Below are positions 16,496 to 25,700 of a stretch of 64,000 nt of DNA, one piece after another. The position numbers and the translations under genes are program-made. Under the pieces are notes generated by a model that was not told the origin of the DNA, made no database searches, and saw only the letters and a program-made list of their open reading frames with translations. The DNA is from Pedobacter planticolens. Its GTDB lineage: Bacteria; Bacteroidota; Bacteroidia; Sphingobacteriales; Sphingobacteriaceae. The number at the start of each line of letters is the position of its first letter. Position 1 is the first letter of the stretch. The stretch spans positions 992,001 to 1,056,000 of the forward strand of contig NZ_WNXD01000002.1 in the NCBI RefSeq assembly GCF_014172375.1, in the 5' to 3' direction.

Positions 16496-17449
16496 TTAAG
16501 ACTTGTTAGATTTTCGTTTAACATTCAAAGCTTTAATGAACGAAGAAGAAAAAAGAGAAAAACTATTAAGTTGTTCATAATAAAACTTCCATTTCTTAAA
16601 GTCATAAAGTGAAGTATCTGCCATTAAATCTCTAAACGTTTTTCGCAGTGAATTTCTATTTTGCTTTAACAAAACCATTTTTTCTTCTGGTGAGATAAAA
16701 TCTATGTCTTTAATATATTTGATAAATTTTCTCCTTAGTATAGCTTCGGCTTCGTAAATGAGGGTTGTTTTTTTTGATGCACTGTTCTGATGCACTCTTA
16801 CCAACACTAAACTATCTTGGTCGTCTAAAAAACCAAACTGATAATTCTTAGCCGCGCATCTAAACCAAAAGTCCCAATCTTCTAAATAGGCCGTTCTCTC
16901 ATTAAATAACCCAATTTCAGCAATAATTTTCTTGCTAAATAATGGGCTTTGAATTACAGTCTGATTATTTTGAACAAAAGCAGATAGTACATTAAATCCT
17001 TTTCCATTAAGTTTTGGTGTGCTGGCATCGTTTTTTAAATTTAAATCAGAGAATAGAATTTGGTCATTATCACTTTCGAAATATTTAGTATCCACCAAAC
17101 AGATATCGATATGTTCGTTTAACTCTAAGAAATTAAGCTGATTTTCTATTTTATGAATAGAGATTAAATCATCAGCGTCTAAAAACTGAATATAATTACC
17201 TTTTGCTTTTTTTAGACCAGTATTTCTGGCTGAAGAAACGCCTTTATTATTTTGTTTGATAAAGATAAATCGATCATCTGCTACTAAAAAAGAATTTACA
17301 ATTTCTTCGGTATTATCCGATGAGCCATCATCAATAATTATAGCTTCCCAATTTTTGTAGGATTGAGCAATCAAACAGTTTAGCGTTTGCGCTATCAGAT
17401 GCCCATAATTATAAGTGGGAATAATAATCGAAACTATTTTGTCTTTCAT
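16496..17449 (-). CDS. GT2 family glycosyltransferase
   Basis: A typical GT2 enzyme of 317 residues: VSIIIPTYNYGHLIAQTL at the start, IIDDGSSDNTEEIV (about residues 38-51), the sugar-nucleotide site YIQFLDADDLI with DAD as the DxD motif (about 91-101), and ERTAYLEDWDFWFRCA (ED acidic motif) further on. The C-terminal 90 residues are helical and basic. The donor and acceptor cannot be told from sequence. It lies 20 bases upstream of the next glycosyltransferase and 43 bases downstream of another, all in one direction. Confidence 0.93.
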   Translation of the reverse strand: MKDKIVSIIIPTYNYGHLIAQTLNCLIAQSYKNWEAIIIDDGSSDNTEEIVNSFLVADDRFIFIKQNNKGVSSARNTGLKKAKGNYIQFLDADDLISIHKIENQLNFLELNEHIDICLVDTKYFESDNDQILFSDLNLKNDASTPKLNGKGFNVLSAFVQNNQTVIQSPLFSKKIIAEIGLFNERTAYLEDWDFWFRCAAKNYQFGFLDDQDSLVLVRVHQNSASKKTTLIYEAEAILRRKFIKYIKDIDFISPEEKMVLLKQNRNSLRKTFRDLMADTSLYDFKKWKFYYEQLNSFSLFSSSFIKALNVKRKSNKS

Positions 17450-17492
17450 CGCTTTATAAAATTAGCATTTATATAGTTTCTTGATTACAAGA

Positions 17493-18419
17493 TTAACCTA
17501 AAATAGCTTTTAATTTATATCCCCAGGCATATCTTACAATAAAATTGATTTTACTAAGGGCCGATTTCTTTTTAATAAATAGCAATTGCGCTCTATGTTG
17601 ATAGATAAAAAAAGTAAGAGAAAATGAAAAATAGGATTCCATTCTGCTACTGTACAATTCTAGTAGTTTAGTTTTAAAGGGTTGAAAGTTATTAAATTCA
17701 TACTCAGTAAAGAATTTTATTCGATGATATTCTTTCTCAATTTGTAGTAATGCGTCCCTTTTTTTCGTCGAATCTCTTTTTAGTCCTAAAATGTTGGTGT
17801 TTGCGTCTGTATGCTGGCGGTATTTTACCAAACAATTGTTTATGAAACCTATTTTTCCGTGGTTACTTGCTACATAAACTAACCACCAATCATGAAAACT
17901 GCTCTTGTCAAAATCACCTATAAAATTCAATAATTCTTTTTTAAATAGTATGGCATGACCAGAAACGCAATTCTCAAGTAAAAAAACTCTAGAATCTTCT
18001 CCAGCGTAAAAATTTCTAACATCGCTTATTTTACGGTTAAGACTTATCCCTTCTTCAGTCATAAATTCAGAATCGTGATACAGCAATAGATTATCTTTAA
18101 TTTCTCGTATCATTAGACTAATCTTATCCAATTCCCAACTATCATCTTGGTCAGATAAAGCAATAAAATCACCATTACATAAAGAAATAGCCTTTTCGAA
18201 ATTTTTGGTATAACCTAGATTTTGCTCATTTTGATATACTTTAAAAAAAGGATAAACCGATTCATACTGTTTTAAAATTGCTACAGTTTGATCTTTAGAA
18301 CCATCATCTACCACTATCACTTCTAATTCTGGGTAATCTTGTTTAACAAGCGTATCTAATTGTTCAACTAAATATTTTTCACCATTATAAGTGCAGAGTG
18401 CAATAGAAACTAAAGGCAT
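17493..18419 (-). CDS. GT2 family glycosyltransferase (rhamnosyltransferase-like)
   Basis: A 308-residue GT2 enzyme starting MPLVSIALCTYNGEKYLVEQL, with VVDDGSKDQTVAIL and the nucleotide-sugar loop FIALSDQDDSWELDKI (DQDD as DxDD). The combination CTYNG...ALSDQDD is common in the group annotated as rhamnosyltransferases, but the sugar is not proven. The SFHDWWLVYVASNHGKIGF segment carries the acidic D-W-W motif. It begins 5 bases after the stop of the MsbA-like exporter, so the two are very probably cotranscribed. Confidence 0.92.
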   Translation of the reverse strand: MPLVSIALCTYNGEKYLVEQLDTLVKQDYPELEVIVVDDGSKDQTVAILKQYESVYPFFKVYQNEQNLGYTKNFEKAISLCNGDFIALSDQDDSWELDKISLMIREIKDNLLLYHDSEFMTEEGISLNRKISDVRNFYAGEDSRVFLLENCVSGHAILFKKELLNFIGDFDKSSFHDWWLVYVASNHGKIGFINNCLVKYRQHTDANTNILGLKRDSTKKRDALLQIEKEYHRIKFFTEYEFNNFQPFKTKLLELYSSRMESYFSFSLTFFIYQHRAQLLFIKKKSALSKINFIVRYAWGYKLKAILG

Positions 18420-18424
18420 AGGCT

Positions 18425-20245
18425 TTAATCGTTGAAAGTTTGCATATCAATTAGCCTTTTATAAACTCCATTATTGCCAATTAATTCATGATGATTTCCT
18501 CTTTCAACAATTTCACCTTTATCTATTACAACAATAAGGTCGGCTTGCTGAATGGTACTTAATCGATGTGCAATTACAATTGAAGTTCTATTTTGCATTA
18601 AATTATTGAGTGCTTCCTGAACTAATTTTTCTGATTCAGTATCTAGTGCAGAAGTTGCCTCATCTAATAGCATAATTGGAGGGTTTGCTAAAACTGCTCT
18701 GGCAATGCAAATTCTTTGTTTTTGTCCGCCAGACAATCTATTACCTCTATCTCCTACAAAAGATTGATAACCTTCCTCTGTATTTAAAATAAACTCATGA
18801 GCATTGGCAATTTTTGCAGCAGCGATTACTTCTTCTTCTGTCGCCTCTGGTTTTGCAAATGCGATATTATTAAAAATCGTATCATTAAATAAGAAGGATT
18901 CCTGATTTACAGTTCCCATTTGAGCTCGAATACTTTCTACAGTTAAATCTTTATAATTATGCCCATCAATTTTTATATCGCCCATCAGGGGATCATGAAA
19001 ACGAGGAATTAAATCCATTAAGGTACTTTTTCCGCCACCAGATGGACCTACAAGAGCTACTGTTTTACCTTTCTCAATACTCAGATTAATATTTTTGAGT
19101 ACTTGTTTATCTCCATAATTGAAAGAAACATTTTCTATATCCAATGCTTTTTTAAATTCTGGTAATATAACGGCATCTGGTTTATTTTCTAACTCTGCCT
19201 TTGTGTCTATTAAATCTAAAACACGTTCTCCTGCAGCAATTCCAGAGTGAATGCCGCTAAATGAATCTGTTAATGCCTTAATAGGTTGCATGATTTGAGA
19301 AAACGTTGCAAGGTACACCACAAATTTTGCTGAGGTAAGATCCCCACGCCCGCTCAAAATTTCTGTTCCGCCGTATAATAAAATAAATACAACTACTAAA
19401 ACACCTAATGTCTGAGAAACTGGAGATGCCAATTGCTGTCTCCTTGCCATTTTACGGTTAAGGTTAGAATAGAATTTATTTTCTTCGTGAAATTTTTCTT
19501 TTACTCTAAATGTTGCATTAAAGGCTTTGATAATTTTTATTCCGCTTAAAGCTTCATCCAAAAATCCAATCATTTTAGCAAAAGATTCATGCGACTGCGT
19601 AGATTGTTGCTTTAATCTTTTTACGATTTTGCTAATGATAAATCCAGAAATTGGAATGACTAAAAGAGAAAATATCGTTAACTTAAAAGAAATTGAGACT
19701 AATACGCCAATAAAAAATAGCAATTGTACTGGCTCTTTAAAAACCACTTGCAAGGTATTGGTTACCGTAAATTGAACAACTTGTACATCAGATGCAACTT
19801 TAGAAATGATATCGCCTTTACGCTCGTTGCTAAAATAACCAACATGTAAATTCATTACATTGTTAAAAACAGCTCTTCTTAGATTTAAAAGTGTATGTAC
19901 TCTCAAATCTTCCATAAATCGTTGAGAGAAATACCGGAAAAAGTTGGCTAGAAAAACAGTAGCAATAATGACGATACAGATTATCTTTAACGCAAATATT
20001 TTATCATCAGAGATAATATGCCCTATATAATTATCAAACTGGTGCATTGGATTCCATGAGTCACCGGCATCGGCAACTTTTGTTGGATCTTCGCACTTTC
20101 CAAGAAATAGGGCCTGCATTAATGGGCCTAATAACGTAAAAAGAAAAGTATTAAAAATGATGGCAAAAAGCGTTGCAATGATATAAGGTATTGCAAACTT
20201 CTCTATAGGTTTAGCAAAAGATAATAATCTAAAATAGGTTTTCAT
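18425..20245 (-). CDS. ABC exporter, MsbA-like (lipid/glycan flippase)
   Basis: A half-transporter of 606 residues: six membrane helices (about residues 15-330) and a C-terminal nucleotide-binding domain with Walker A GPSGGGKST (about 399), the signature RLSGGQKQRICIARA, Walker B IMLLDEATSALD, and the H-loop IVIAHRLST. This is the MsbA/multidrug architecture; a homodimer would use ATP to move lipid A core or a lipid-linked glycan across the inner membrane. The exporter heads a run of three glycosyltransferase genes on the same strand, which favours a glycolipid cargo. An insert after helix 1 (FLGKCEDPTKVADAGDSW, about residues 48-65) is a periplasmic loop typical of Bacteroidota members. Confidence 0.92.
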   Translation of the reverse strand: MKTYFRLLSFAKPIEKFAIPYIIATLFAIIFNTFLFTLLGPLMQALFLGKCEDPTKVADAGDSWNPMHQFDNYIGHIISDDKIFALKIICIVIIATVFLANFFRYFSQRFMEDLRVHTLLNLRRAVFNNVMNLHVGYFSNERKGDIISKVASDVQVVQFTVTNTLQVVFKEPVQLLFFIGVLVSISFKLTIFSLLVIPISGFIISKIVKRLKQQSTQSHESFAKMIGFLDEALSGIKIIKAFNATFRVKEKFHEENKFYSNLNRKMARRQQLASPVSQTLGVLVVVFILLYGGTEILSGRGDLTSAKFVVYLATFSQIMQPIKALTDSFSGIHSGIAAGERVLDLIDTKAELENKPDAVILPEFKKALDIENVSFNYGDKQVLKNINLSIEKGKTVALVGPSGGGKSTLMDLIPRFHDPLMGDIKIDGHNYKDLTVESIRAQMGTVNQESFLFNDTIFNNIAFAKPEATEEEVIAAAKIANAHEFILNTEEGYQSFVGDRGNRLSGGQKQRICIARAVLANPPIMLLDEATSALDTESEKLVQEALNNLMQNRTSIVIAHRLSTIQQADLIVVIDKGEIVERGNHHELIGNNGVYKRLIDMQTFND

Positions 20246-20263
20246 TCAAAGGGTATAAACATA

Positions 20264-20271
20264 CAAAGCTA
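20264..20271 (-). promoter_or_regulatory. -7 box of the exporter-glycosyltransferase operon
   Basis: TAGCTTTG on the minus strand matches TAnnTTTG; the leader would be about 14 bases. No TTG at the proper distance was found. Confidence 0.5.
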
Positions 20272-20408
20272 CATATTTTGTTCTTTGTTTATTGGTTGAT
20301 CATTTTACTGTACATAATATTACCAAAAACAAACTATAGCAAGCGTAGCTATATTGAATGATACATACTTAATAAAATTCTGTTTATTTGTAGTAAAGAT
20401 AGTTTGCA

Positions 20409-21308
20409 ATGAGTTCGCATCAGATATTTAAGGAAGGAATTGAACAAGGAGATTTTAGGATTTTGGCAAGAGTATTAACTTTTGTGGAGAACGATATTGA
20501 ACCAGCATCAACTTTGTTAAAAGCAATTCATATTAAAAATGAAGTGCCTGTTTTAGGAATAACTGGCCCACCGGGAGCAGGTAAAAGTACTTTAGTGAAT
20601 GCAATTACAAACTATTTTATTGAACAGGGTAAGAAAATAGCCATTTTGGCAGTAGATCCTACATCCCCTTTCAATTTTGGATCTTTATTGGGAGATAGAA
20701 TTCGGATGGCTCAACAGTTTAATAATCCAAATGTGTTTATTCGATCTATTGCCACTCGTGGGGCTTTGGGAGGGATTTCTGTTAAAACATTGGAAATGGT
20801 AGATGTATTAAAAGCTGCCAAATTCGATTTAATTTTAGTAGAAACCGTTGGTGTCGGTCAATCTGAAGTAGAAATAGCAGGATTGGCAGATAAAACGGTT
20901 GTGGTATTGGTTCCCGAATCGGGAGATGAGATACAAAATATAAAATCTGGCTTGATGGAAATCGCTCAAGGTTTCATTGTAAATAAAGCTGATAGAGAGG
21001 GCGCAGATGCTTTTGCAAATAATCTTAAAAAATTAGTGAGTCAGCAACATCAAAATATACCGGTTTTTAAAACAGTTGCAGATAAAAATGAAGGGATAAG
21101 TGCAGTATGCAAATGGATGTTGAAGCCAATCGAGATAATTAATGAACGTAAAAAATTCTTAATGGCAGAAAAAGCACTACGAATTATTCAGCATTATCGA
21201 ATGAAAGATATTGATAAAATACAATTGCGTAAAGATGTTGAAGAAGCAGTAATGCAGCTAGATTTCAACATTTATCGTTTTGCAGAAAATTGGATTAAGC
21301 ATTCATAA
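20409..21308 (+). CDS. meaB: Methylmalonyl-CoA mutase-associated GTPase MeaB
   Basis: G3E-type GTPase that protects and reloads adenosylcobalamin in methylmalonyl-CoA mutase. The 299 residues show Walker A LGITGPPGAGKSTLVNAI (about residues 52-69), VDPTSPFNFGSLLGDRIRM, the switch region RGALGGIS and LVETVGVGQSEVEI, all hallmarks of MeaB/ArgK proteins; NKADREGADAF is the N/TKxD base-recognition motif. The mutase itself is not in this window. Its last 14 bases overlap the 3' end of the convergent aminopeptidase gene. Confidence 0.94.
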   Translation: MSSHQIFKEGIEQGDFRILARVLTFVENDIEPASTLLKAIHIKNEVPVLGITGPPGAGKSTLVNAITNYFIEQGKKIAILAVDPTSPFNFGSLLGDRIRMAQQFNNPNVFIRSIATRGALGGISVKTLEMVDVLKAAKFDLILVETVGVGQSEVEIAGLADKTVVVLVPESGDEIQNIKSGLMEIAQGFIVNKADREGADAFANNLKKLVSQQHQNIPVFKTVADKNEGISAVCKWMLKPIEIINERKKFLMAEKALRIIQHYRMKDIDKIQLRKDVEEAVMQLDFNIYRFAENWIKHS

Positions 21309-22584
21309 GTTCTTCTATTTCATCTACTTCAATTGGAATATTAGCCATTAAATCCAAATTTCCATTCTTTGTGATCAAAATATCATTTTCCAATCTTACA
21401 CCAAAACCTTCTTCTGGAATATAAATACCTGGTTCGCATGTTAAAATGTTTCCTTCAGCAAAAGGAGTGTATCTACTTGCAAAATCATGTACATCTATTC
21501 CTAAATGATGGGAAGTGCCATGCATAAAATATTTTTTATATGCAGGATAAGTCGAGCTTTGATTTTTCACATCCGTAGAAGAAATTAATTTAAGGTTAAT
21601 CAATTGTTCTGTCATGATTTCTCCAACCTGTTCATGGTAGGTATTCCAAATCACTCCAGCAACCATTAACTTCTTTGCTTCCTTCATTACATGCAAAACA
21701 GCATTATAAACTTCCTTTTGCCTAGTAGTAAATCTGCCATTTACTGGGATAGTTCTGGTTAAATCTGCATTATAATTGGCATATTCTGCCCCAAAATCCA
21801 TCAATATCAATTCACCATCCTTACATTTTTGATTGTTGTCAGTATAATGCAGTATGTTGGCATTGTTGCCAGATGCAATTATTGGGCTATATGCATGTCC
21901 CGTTGCGGTTTGTTTTATAAATTCGTGAATAATTTCGGCTTCAATTTCGTACTCCATTACATTTGGTTTCACGAATTTTAGCACTCTTTTAAATGCATCA
22001 TTGGTAATATCGCAGGCTTTTTGGGTAAGTTCTACCTCTATTTTAGACTTAATTGCTCGTATTGCCCTCATTAATGGCGCAGCTCGTTCGTATTTATGCA
22101 AAGGATATTTTTCACGTAGCTCTTTAATAAATCTAATATCTCTGTAAGGTACAGAATGAGCATAACGGTCGTTCTCATTTGTATTTAAATAAATATATTC
22201 TGCATAGTGGATTATACTATGTAATATATTGTCAAAATCGTCTAACCAATAAATAGTTGCAATTCCCGAAGTTGCTCTAGCTTGGTCTTTAGTATATTTA
22301 TGCCCTTCCCATACCTTAATATGGTCATTAGTCTGTCTTAAAAATAGGACTTCTCTGTATAATGGATTAGGACAGTTTGGATAAAGTAATAAAATAGATT
22401 GTTCTTGATCTATGCCAGATAAGTAAAAAAGATCGGGATTTTGCTTAAAAGGAAAGTTCTGATCGCCACTTCTCGGGAACTCATCATTAGATTGAAATAT
22501 TGCTATTGCGTTGTCTGGCAATAGGTTTACAAAATTTTCTCTGTTCTTTAGAAATAGAGAATTGCTTATTTGTTTGTATTTCAT
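21295..22584 (-). CDS. Xaa-Pro aminopeptidase (aminopeptidase P, M24B)
   Basis: Removes N-terminal residues before proline. The 429-residue protein has the N-terminal AMP_N domain (residues 1-140; NLLPDNAIAIFQS and FPFKQNPDLFYLSGIDQ) and a pita-bread catalytic domain with the five metal ligands visible: D in LILMDFGAEY, D in NADLTRTIPV, H in MHGTSHHLGIDVHD, E in TCEPGIYIPEEG and E in VRLENDILIT. There is no signal peptide, so it is cytosolic. It is convergent with meaB and overlaps it by 14 bases. Confidence 0.95.
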   Translation of the reverse strand: MKYKQISNSLFLKNRENFVNLLPDNAIAIFQSNDEFPRSGDQNFPFKQNPDLFYLSGIDQEQSILLLYPNCPNPLYREVLFLRQTNDHIKVWEGHKYTKDQARATSGIATIYWLDDFDNILHSIIHYAEYIYLNTNENDRYAHSVPYRDIRFIKELREKYPLHKYERAAPLMRAIRAIKSKIEVELTQKACDITNDAFKRVLKFVKPNVMEYEIEAEIIHEFIKQTATGHAYSPIIASGNNANILHYTDNNQKCKDGELILMDFGAEYANYNADLTRTIPVNGRFTTRQKEVYNAVLHVMKEAKKLMVAGVIWNTYHEQVGEIMTEQLINLKLISSTDVKNQSSTYPAYKKYFMHGTSHHLGIDVHDFASRYTPFAEGNILTCEPGIYIPEEGFGVRLENDILITKNGNLDLMANIPIEVDEIEELMNA

Positions 22585-22673
22585 AATTTTGCTATCTTTA
22601 AGTGAGATAATTTTTTCAAATGTAATAAAATGATCAGTTCTTTAGAAGTTTGGAACGGAGTTTGTATAGTGTT

Positions 22674-22702
22674 TTGAGATTATAAAAATTTGTTTAATTT
22701 TG
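22674..22702 (+). promoter_or_regulatory. Promoter of the OmpA-family gene
   Basis: TTG (22674-22676), 18 bases, TAATTTTG (22695-22702) fits the Bacteroidota consensus. The AT-rich leader is about 46 bases, as expected for a highly expressed outer-membrane protein gene. Confidence 0.72.
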
Positions 22703-22754
22703 TCTTACAAAAAATTATACAATTAATATTTGTTTAACCTTAAAAAAGAAAATT

Positions 22755-24104
22755 ATGAATTATTCTACTTTAAAAAAGGGCGTTGTAGCTTCTCTAGTAG
22801 CTTTAATGGGAGTAACAACTCTTGCTAATGCTCAGGATGCTCCTGCAGCCTCGTCTTCTGCCAAAGTATTTGGTGGTAGAGCACAGTACAGAACGTGGTC
22901 ATTTGGTGTCAATGGTGGTGTTTTAGCGCCAGTTGTTGTTACAGGTGGATCTAACGATTTTACTAACTGGGATGTTAACTTAGGTTATGGTATCTCATTA
23001 CGCAAACAATTAGGTCATGCATTTGGCTTAGAAGGTAACATCTTCCGTGGTAAATTATCTGGAACTAATAAAGATGCTACAGGTGGTGTTAAAAACGGAA
23101 CTAAAGAATTTGAAACTGATATTCAATATGCAGCTGACTTAAGAGGTGTTGTGAATGTTGCAACTGTAGATTTCTTACGTCGCGAAAATTCAGTTAATTT
23201 CTTCGTAACTGCAGGTTACGGTTTAATGGCTTATAACCCAAAAGTAACTTTAGCTAATGGTACTGTTGTTAATAACAAAGGTAAATTTGGCGAAAATCAC
23301 GATAATGATTATATCAAAGAAGCTTATATTCCTGTAGGTGCTGGTATTAAATTTAAAGTGTCTGACCGCGTATCTTTCAACTTAGCTTATACAATGAATT
23401 TTGTTGATGGCGATAACGTTGATGGAGTTTACGCAGGTGGTACTTCAAAAGATAAATATTCTTATACTTCTGCTGGCTTAGAATTCTCTTTAGGTTCGAA
23501 AGCTAAACCTAACTTGGATTGGGTTAACCCAGTAGCTATGATGTATGATGAATTGAAAGATCCTACTTTACGTCAAGAAGTTGAAGCATTGAAAAATCGT
23601 GTTTCTAACGTAGAAAAATCAGTTGAAGATTTGAAAAAAGATACTGACGGTGACGGTGTTGCTGATCAATTTGACAAATGTGCTGGAACTCCAGCTGGAA
23701 CTAAAGTTGACGGATCTGGATGCCCACTTCCTGTACCAACTGTAGTTACAACAACTCCAACTGAAACTTCAAGTGTAACTGGTTGGGAAACTATCCAATT
23801 TGAATTTAACAGTTCAGTGTTAAAAACTGAATCTTATCCTACTTTAGATAAATTATCTTCAGTATTGCGTGAAAACGGTGGTAAAGTAACTACTAAAGGT
23901 TATGCTTCAAGCGAAGGTACTACTGCATACAATTTGAAATTATCTAAAGACAGAGCTAATTCTGTTAAAACTTACTTAGTAAACTCTGGTGTTAATGCTA
24001 GCCAAGTAACTACTAAAGGTTTTGGTGAAGCTAATCCAATTGCTTCTAACGATACTGAAGAAGGTCGTATCCAAAATCGTCGTGTTGAGACTTCAAGAAA
24101 CTAA
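22755..24104 (+). CDS. OmpA-family outer-membrane protein
   Basis: A 449-residue outer-membrane anchor linking membrane and peptidoglycan. After a signal peptide (MNYSTLKKGVVASLVALMGVTTLANAQ) comes an N-terminal beta barrel (about 35-255), a short coiled coil (LRQEVEALKNRVSNVEKSVEDLKK, about 272-295), one calcium-binding type 3 thrombospondin-like repeat (DTDGDGVADQFDKCAGTPAG, about 296-315) and the OmpA C-terminal domain (about 340-449) with the peptidoglycan-binding stretch KLSKDRANSVKTYLV and GFGEANPIASNDTEEGRIQN-type end. Codon choice is biased to a few codons, as in abundant proteins. It stands alone between its own promoter and a strong terminator. Confidence 0.95.
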   Translation: MNYSTLKKGVVASLVALMGVTTLANAQDAPAASSSAKVFGGRAQYRTWSFGVNGGVLAPVVVTGGSNDFTNWDVNLGYGISLRKQLGHAFGLEGNIFRGKLSGTNKDATGGVKNGTKEFETDIQYAADLRGVVNVATVDFLRRENSVNFFVTAGYGLMAYNPKVTLANGTVVNNKGKFGENHDNDYIKEAYIPVGAGIKFKVSDRVSFNLAYTMNFVDGDNVDGVYAGGTSKDKYSYTSAGLEFSLGSKAKPNLDWVNPVAMMYDELKDPTLRQEVEALKNRVSNVEKSVEDLKKDTDGDGVADQFDKCAGTPAGTKVDGSGCPLPVPTVVTTTPTETSSVTGWETIQFEFNSSVLKTESYPTLDKLSSVLRENGGKVTTKGYASSEGTTAYNLKLSKDRANSVKTYLVNSGVNASQVTTKGFGEANPIASNDTEEGRIQNRRVETSRN

Positions 24105-24122
24105 TCTTTCTTAATTCAATAT

Positions 24123-24158
24123 AAAAAGTGCTCCGAAATTTCGGAGCACTTTTTTTTT
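24123..24158 (+). terminator. Terminator of the OmpA-family gene
   Basis: AAAAAGTGCTCCG (24123-24135), AAATTT, CGGAGCACTTTTT (24142-24154) and more T: a perfect palindrome with T run, 18 bases after the stop. Confidence 0.93.
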
Positions 24159-24163
24159 ATACC

Positions 24164-24171
24164 TATATTTG
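24164..24171 (+). promoter_or_regulatory. -7 box of the 48-residue membrane protein gene
   Basis: TATATTTG matches TAnnTTTG and ends 4 bases before the ATG at 24175. It follows directly on the OmpA terminator. Confidence 0.5.
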
Positions 24172-24174
24172 TGT

Positions 24175-24321
24175 ATGTACTTCTTTAGAAAGAAAGATCC
24201 ACAACGCCCAACAAATATTAATATTAAGATAATGCACATTATTAATGCGATAGCTATCTTATTATTTGTTGGCGGAATAATTTGGAAATTGATACAATGG
24301 TTTATAGTAGAAAAATCATGA
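24175..24321 (+). CDS. Small membrane protein, 48 residues (DUF6728-like)
   Basis: A short gene between the OmpA terminator and ridA. It begins MYFFRKKDPQRPTNINIKIM and continues with one hydrophobic helix (INAIAILLFVGGIIWKLI, about residues 23-40) and a short tail. The RKKDP-x-RPTNIN-x-K pattern followed by a single helix recalls, from memory, the small Bacteroidota family DUF6728. A -7 box 4 bases upstream and a clean terminator before it support a separate transcription unit. Function unknown. Confidence 0.65.
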   Translation: MYFFRKKDPQRPTNINIKIMHIINAIAILLFVGGIIWKLIQWFIVEKS

Positions 24322-24403
24322 TGGTTTCATTTATTTTTCAAACCAAATAATAGTATGAAAAAAATCTGATAGCTTCATCACAGTTAAAAAACAATATATA
24401 CAG

Positions 24404-24784
24404 ATGAAAACAATTATTAATACCCACAATGCGCCCGCTCCAATTGGTCCTTACAGTCAAGCAGTCTTAGCTAATGGATTTCTATTTGTTTCAGGTCAAG
24501 TAGCTATTAATCCAGAAAATGGTGAGCTAAATCTGTCATCAATTCCTGAGGAAACTCATCAAGTAATGCGCAATATTAAAGCTGTATTATTAGAAGCAGA
24601 ATATGAATTTGATCACGTAGTGAAAACCACTATATTTTTATCAGATATGAGCTTATTTGCTGAAGTTAATGAAGTGTATGGATCTTATTTTCAATCTCAT
24701 TTTCCTGCCCGCGAAACAGTTGCAGTTAAGGGTTTACCAAAAGGTGTAAATGTAGAAATATCGGTGACAGCATTTAAAGCATAA
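24404..24784 (+). CDS. ridA: RidA family reactive intermediate deaminase
   Basis: Hydrolyses reactive enamine/imine intermediates released by PLP enzymes such as threonine dehydratase. The 126-residue length and the signatures NAPAPIGPYSQAV (residues 8-20), LFVSGQVAINPENG, and the C-terminal AVKGLPKGVNVEISVTAFKA are characteristic; the arginine that binds the carboxylate lies in PARETVAVKGLP (about residue 105). It acts as a cytosolic trimer. rarD follows after 3 bases. Confidence 0.93.
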   Translation: MKTIINTHNAPAPIGPYSQAVLANGFLFVSGQVAINPENGELNLSSIPEETHQVMRNIKAVLLEAEYEFDHVVKTTIFLSDMSLFAEVNEVYGSYFQSHFPARETVAVKGLPKGVNVEISVTAFKA

Positions 24785-24787
24785 GCT

Positions 24788-25693
24788 TTGTTGAAATCTA
24801 AATCACGTTATTTATTAGCAGCTTTTTTATCTGTAGCCATTTGGGGATTTTTCTCTATTCCTTTAAGAAATCTAAAAACATTTCCTTCAGAAGAAATATT
24901 GTATTATCGCATATTTACTTCCCTAGTTGTTATTTGGATTGCAATACTTTTATTTAGACGAAAATTTTTAACTCAAGATATTCAGTATTTTAAAAATGCC
25001 CTACCAAAGGAAAAGCGAATAATTGTTTATCAGATTATAGGAGCTACTATTTTGCTTACCTTAAATTGGTATACATTTATTTATGCTGTTAATCATGTTA
25101 ACCTTAAAGCTGCGGCTTTTGCCTATATGGTATGTCCGTTAATAACAGCATTTGGTGGTTTTCTTATTTTAAAAGAAGAACTTTCTAACTTAAAATTAAT
25201 CGCCCTCGGTATAGCCTTGCTAAGTATTGTTATGTTGGCTACAGGTTCTTTTATTGATGTACTTTGGTCGGTTGTTATTGCGGCGTTGTATGCTTTTTAT
25301 CTCATCATTCAACGCAAAATGCAAAACTTGGATAAGCTAAATGTGTTGGCTTTACAAATAACATTGGCCGTACTGCTCATGTTGCCTTTCTATATATATC
25401 ATCATCAAACTTTGCCAACTGGCGGATGGTTTTGGGGTAATATTATTGTAATTGCGATAGTATTTACGGTTATTCCGCTTTTTTTAAGTTTGTATGCGCT
25501 CATCGGAATTCCTTCATCCACTTTGGGAATTATTATTTACGTAAATCCAATTATCGCGTTTGCAGTTGCGGTTTTATATTTCGATGAAAAAATAAGTCTA
25601 CATCAATTCCTCGCTTATTTACTATTAATATTCGCTGTTTTTCTTTTTAATTGGAACTTGATAAAAGATATTTTTACTTTTAAGAGAAAATAA
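24788..25693 (+). CDS. rarD: EamA family transporter, RarD type
   Basis: A ten-helix drug/metabolite-transporter protein of 301 residues with two EamA halves (about 8-145 and 155-295). The N-terminus LLAAFLSVAIWGFFSIPLRN, then LNWYTFIYAVNHVNLKAAAFAYMVCPLITAF, and FVIPLFLSLYALIGIPSSTLGII-like segments (here FTVIPLFLSLYAL) fit the RarD branch rather than generic EamA. The substrate is unknown. There is no ATG; TTG at 24788 or TTG at 24791 must start it. Its 3-base distance from ridA and 7-base distance to recG suggest one operon. Confidence 0.87.
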   Translation: MLKSKSRYLLAAFLSVAIWGFFSIPLRNLKTFPSEEILYYRIFTSLVVIWIAILLFRRKFLTQDIQYFKNALPKEKRIIVYQIIGATILLTLNWYTFIYAVNHVNLKAAAFAYMVCPLITAFGGFLILKEELSNLKLIALGIALLSIVMLATGSFIDVLWSVVIAALYAFYLIIQRKMQNLDKLNVLALQITLAVLLMLPFYIYHHQTLPTGGWFWGNIIVIAIVFTVIPLFLSLYALIGIPSSTLGIIIYVNPIIAFAVAVLYFDEKISLHQFLAYLLLIFAVFLFNWNLIKDIFTFKRK

Positions 25694-25700
25694 ATCTGCT

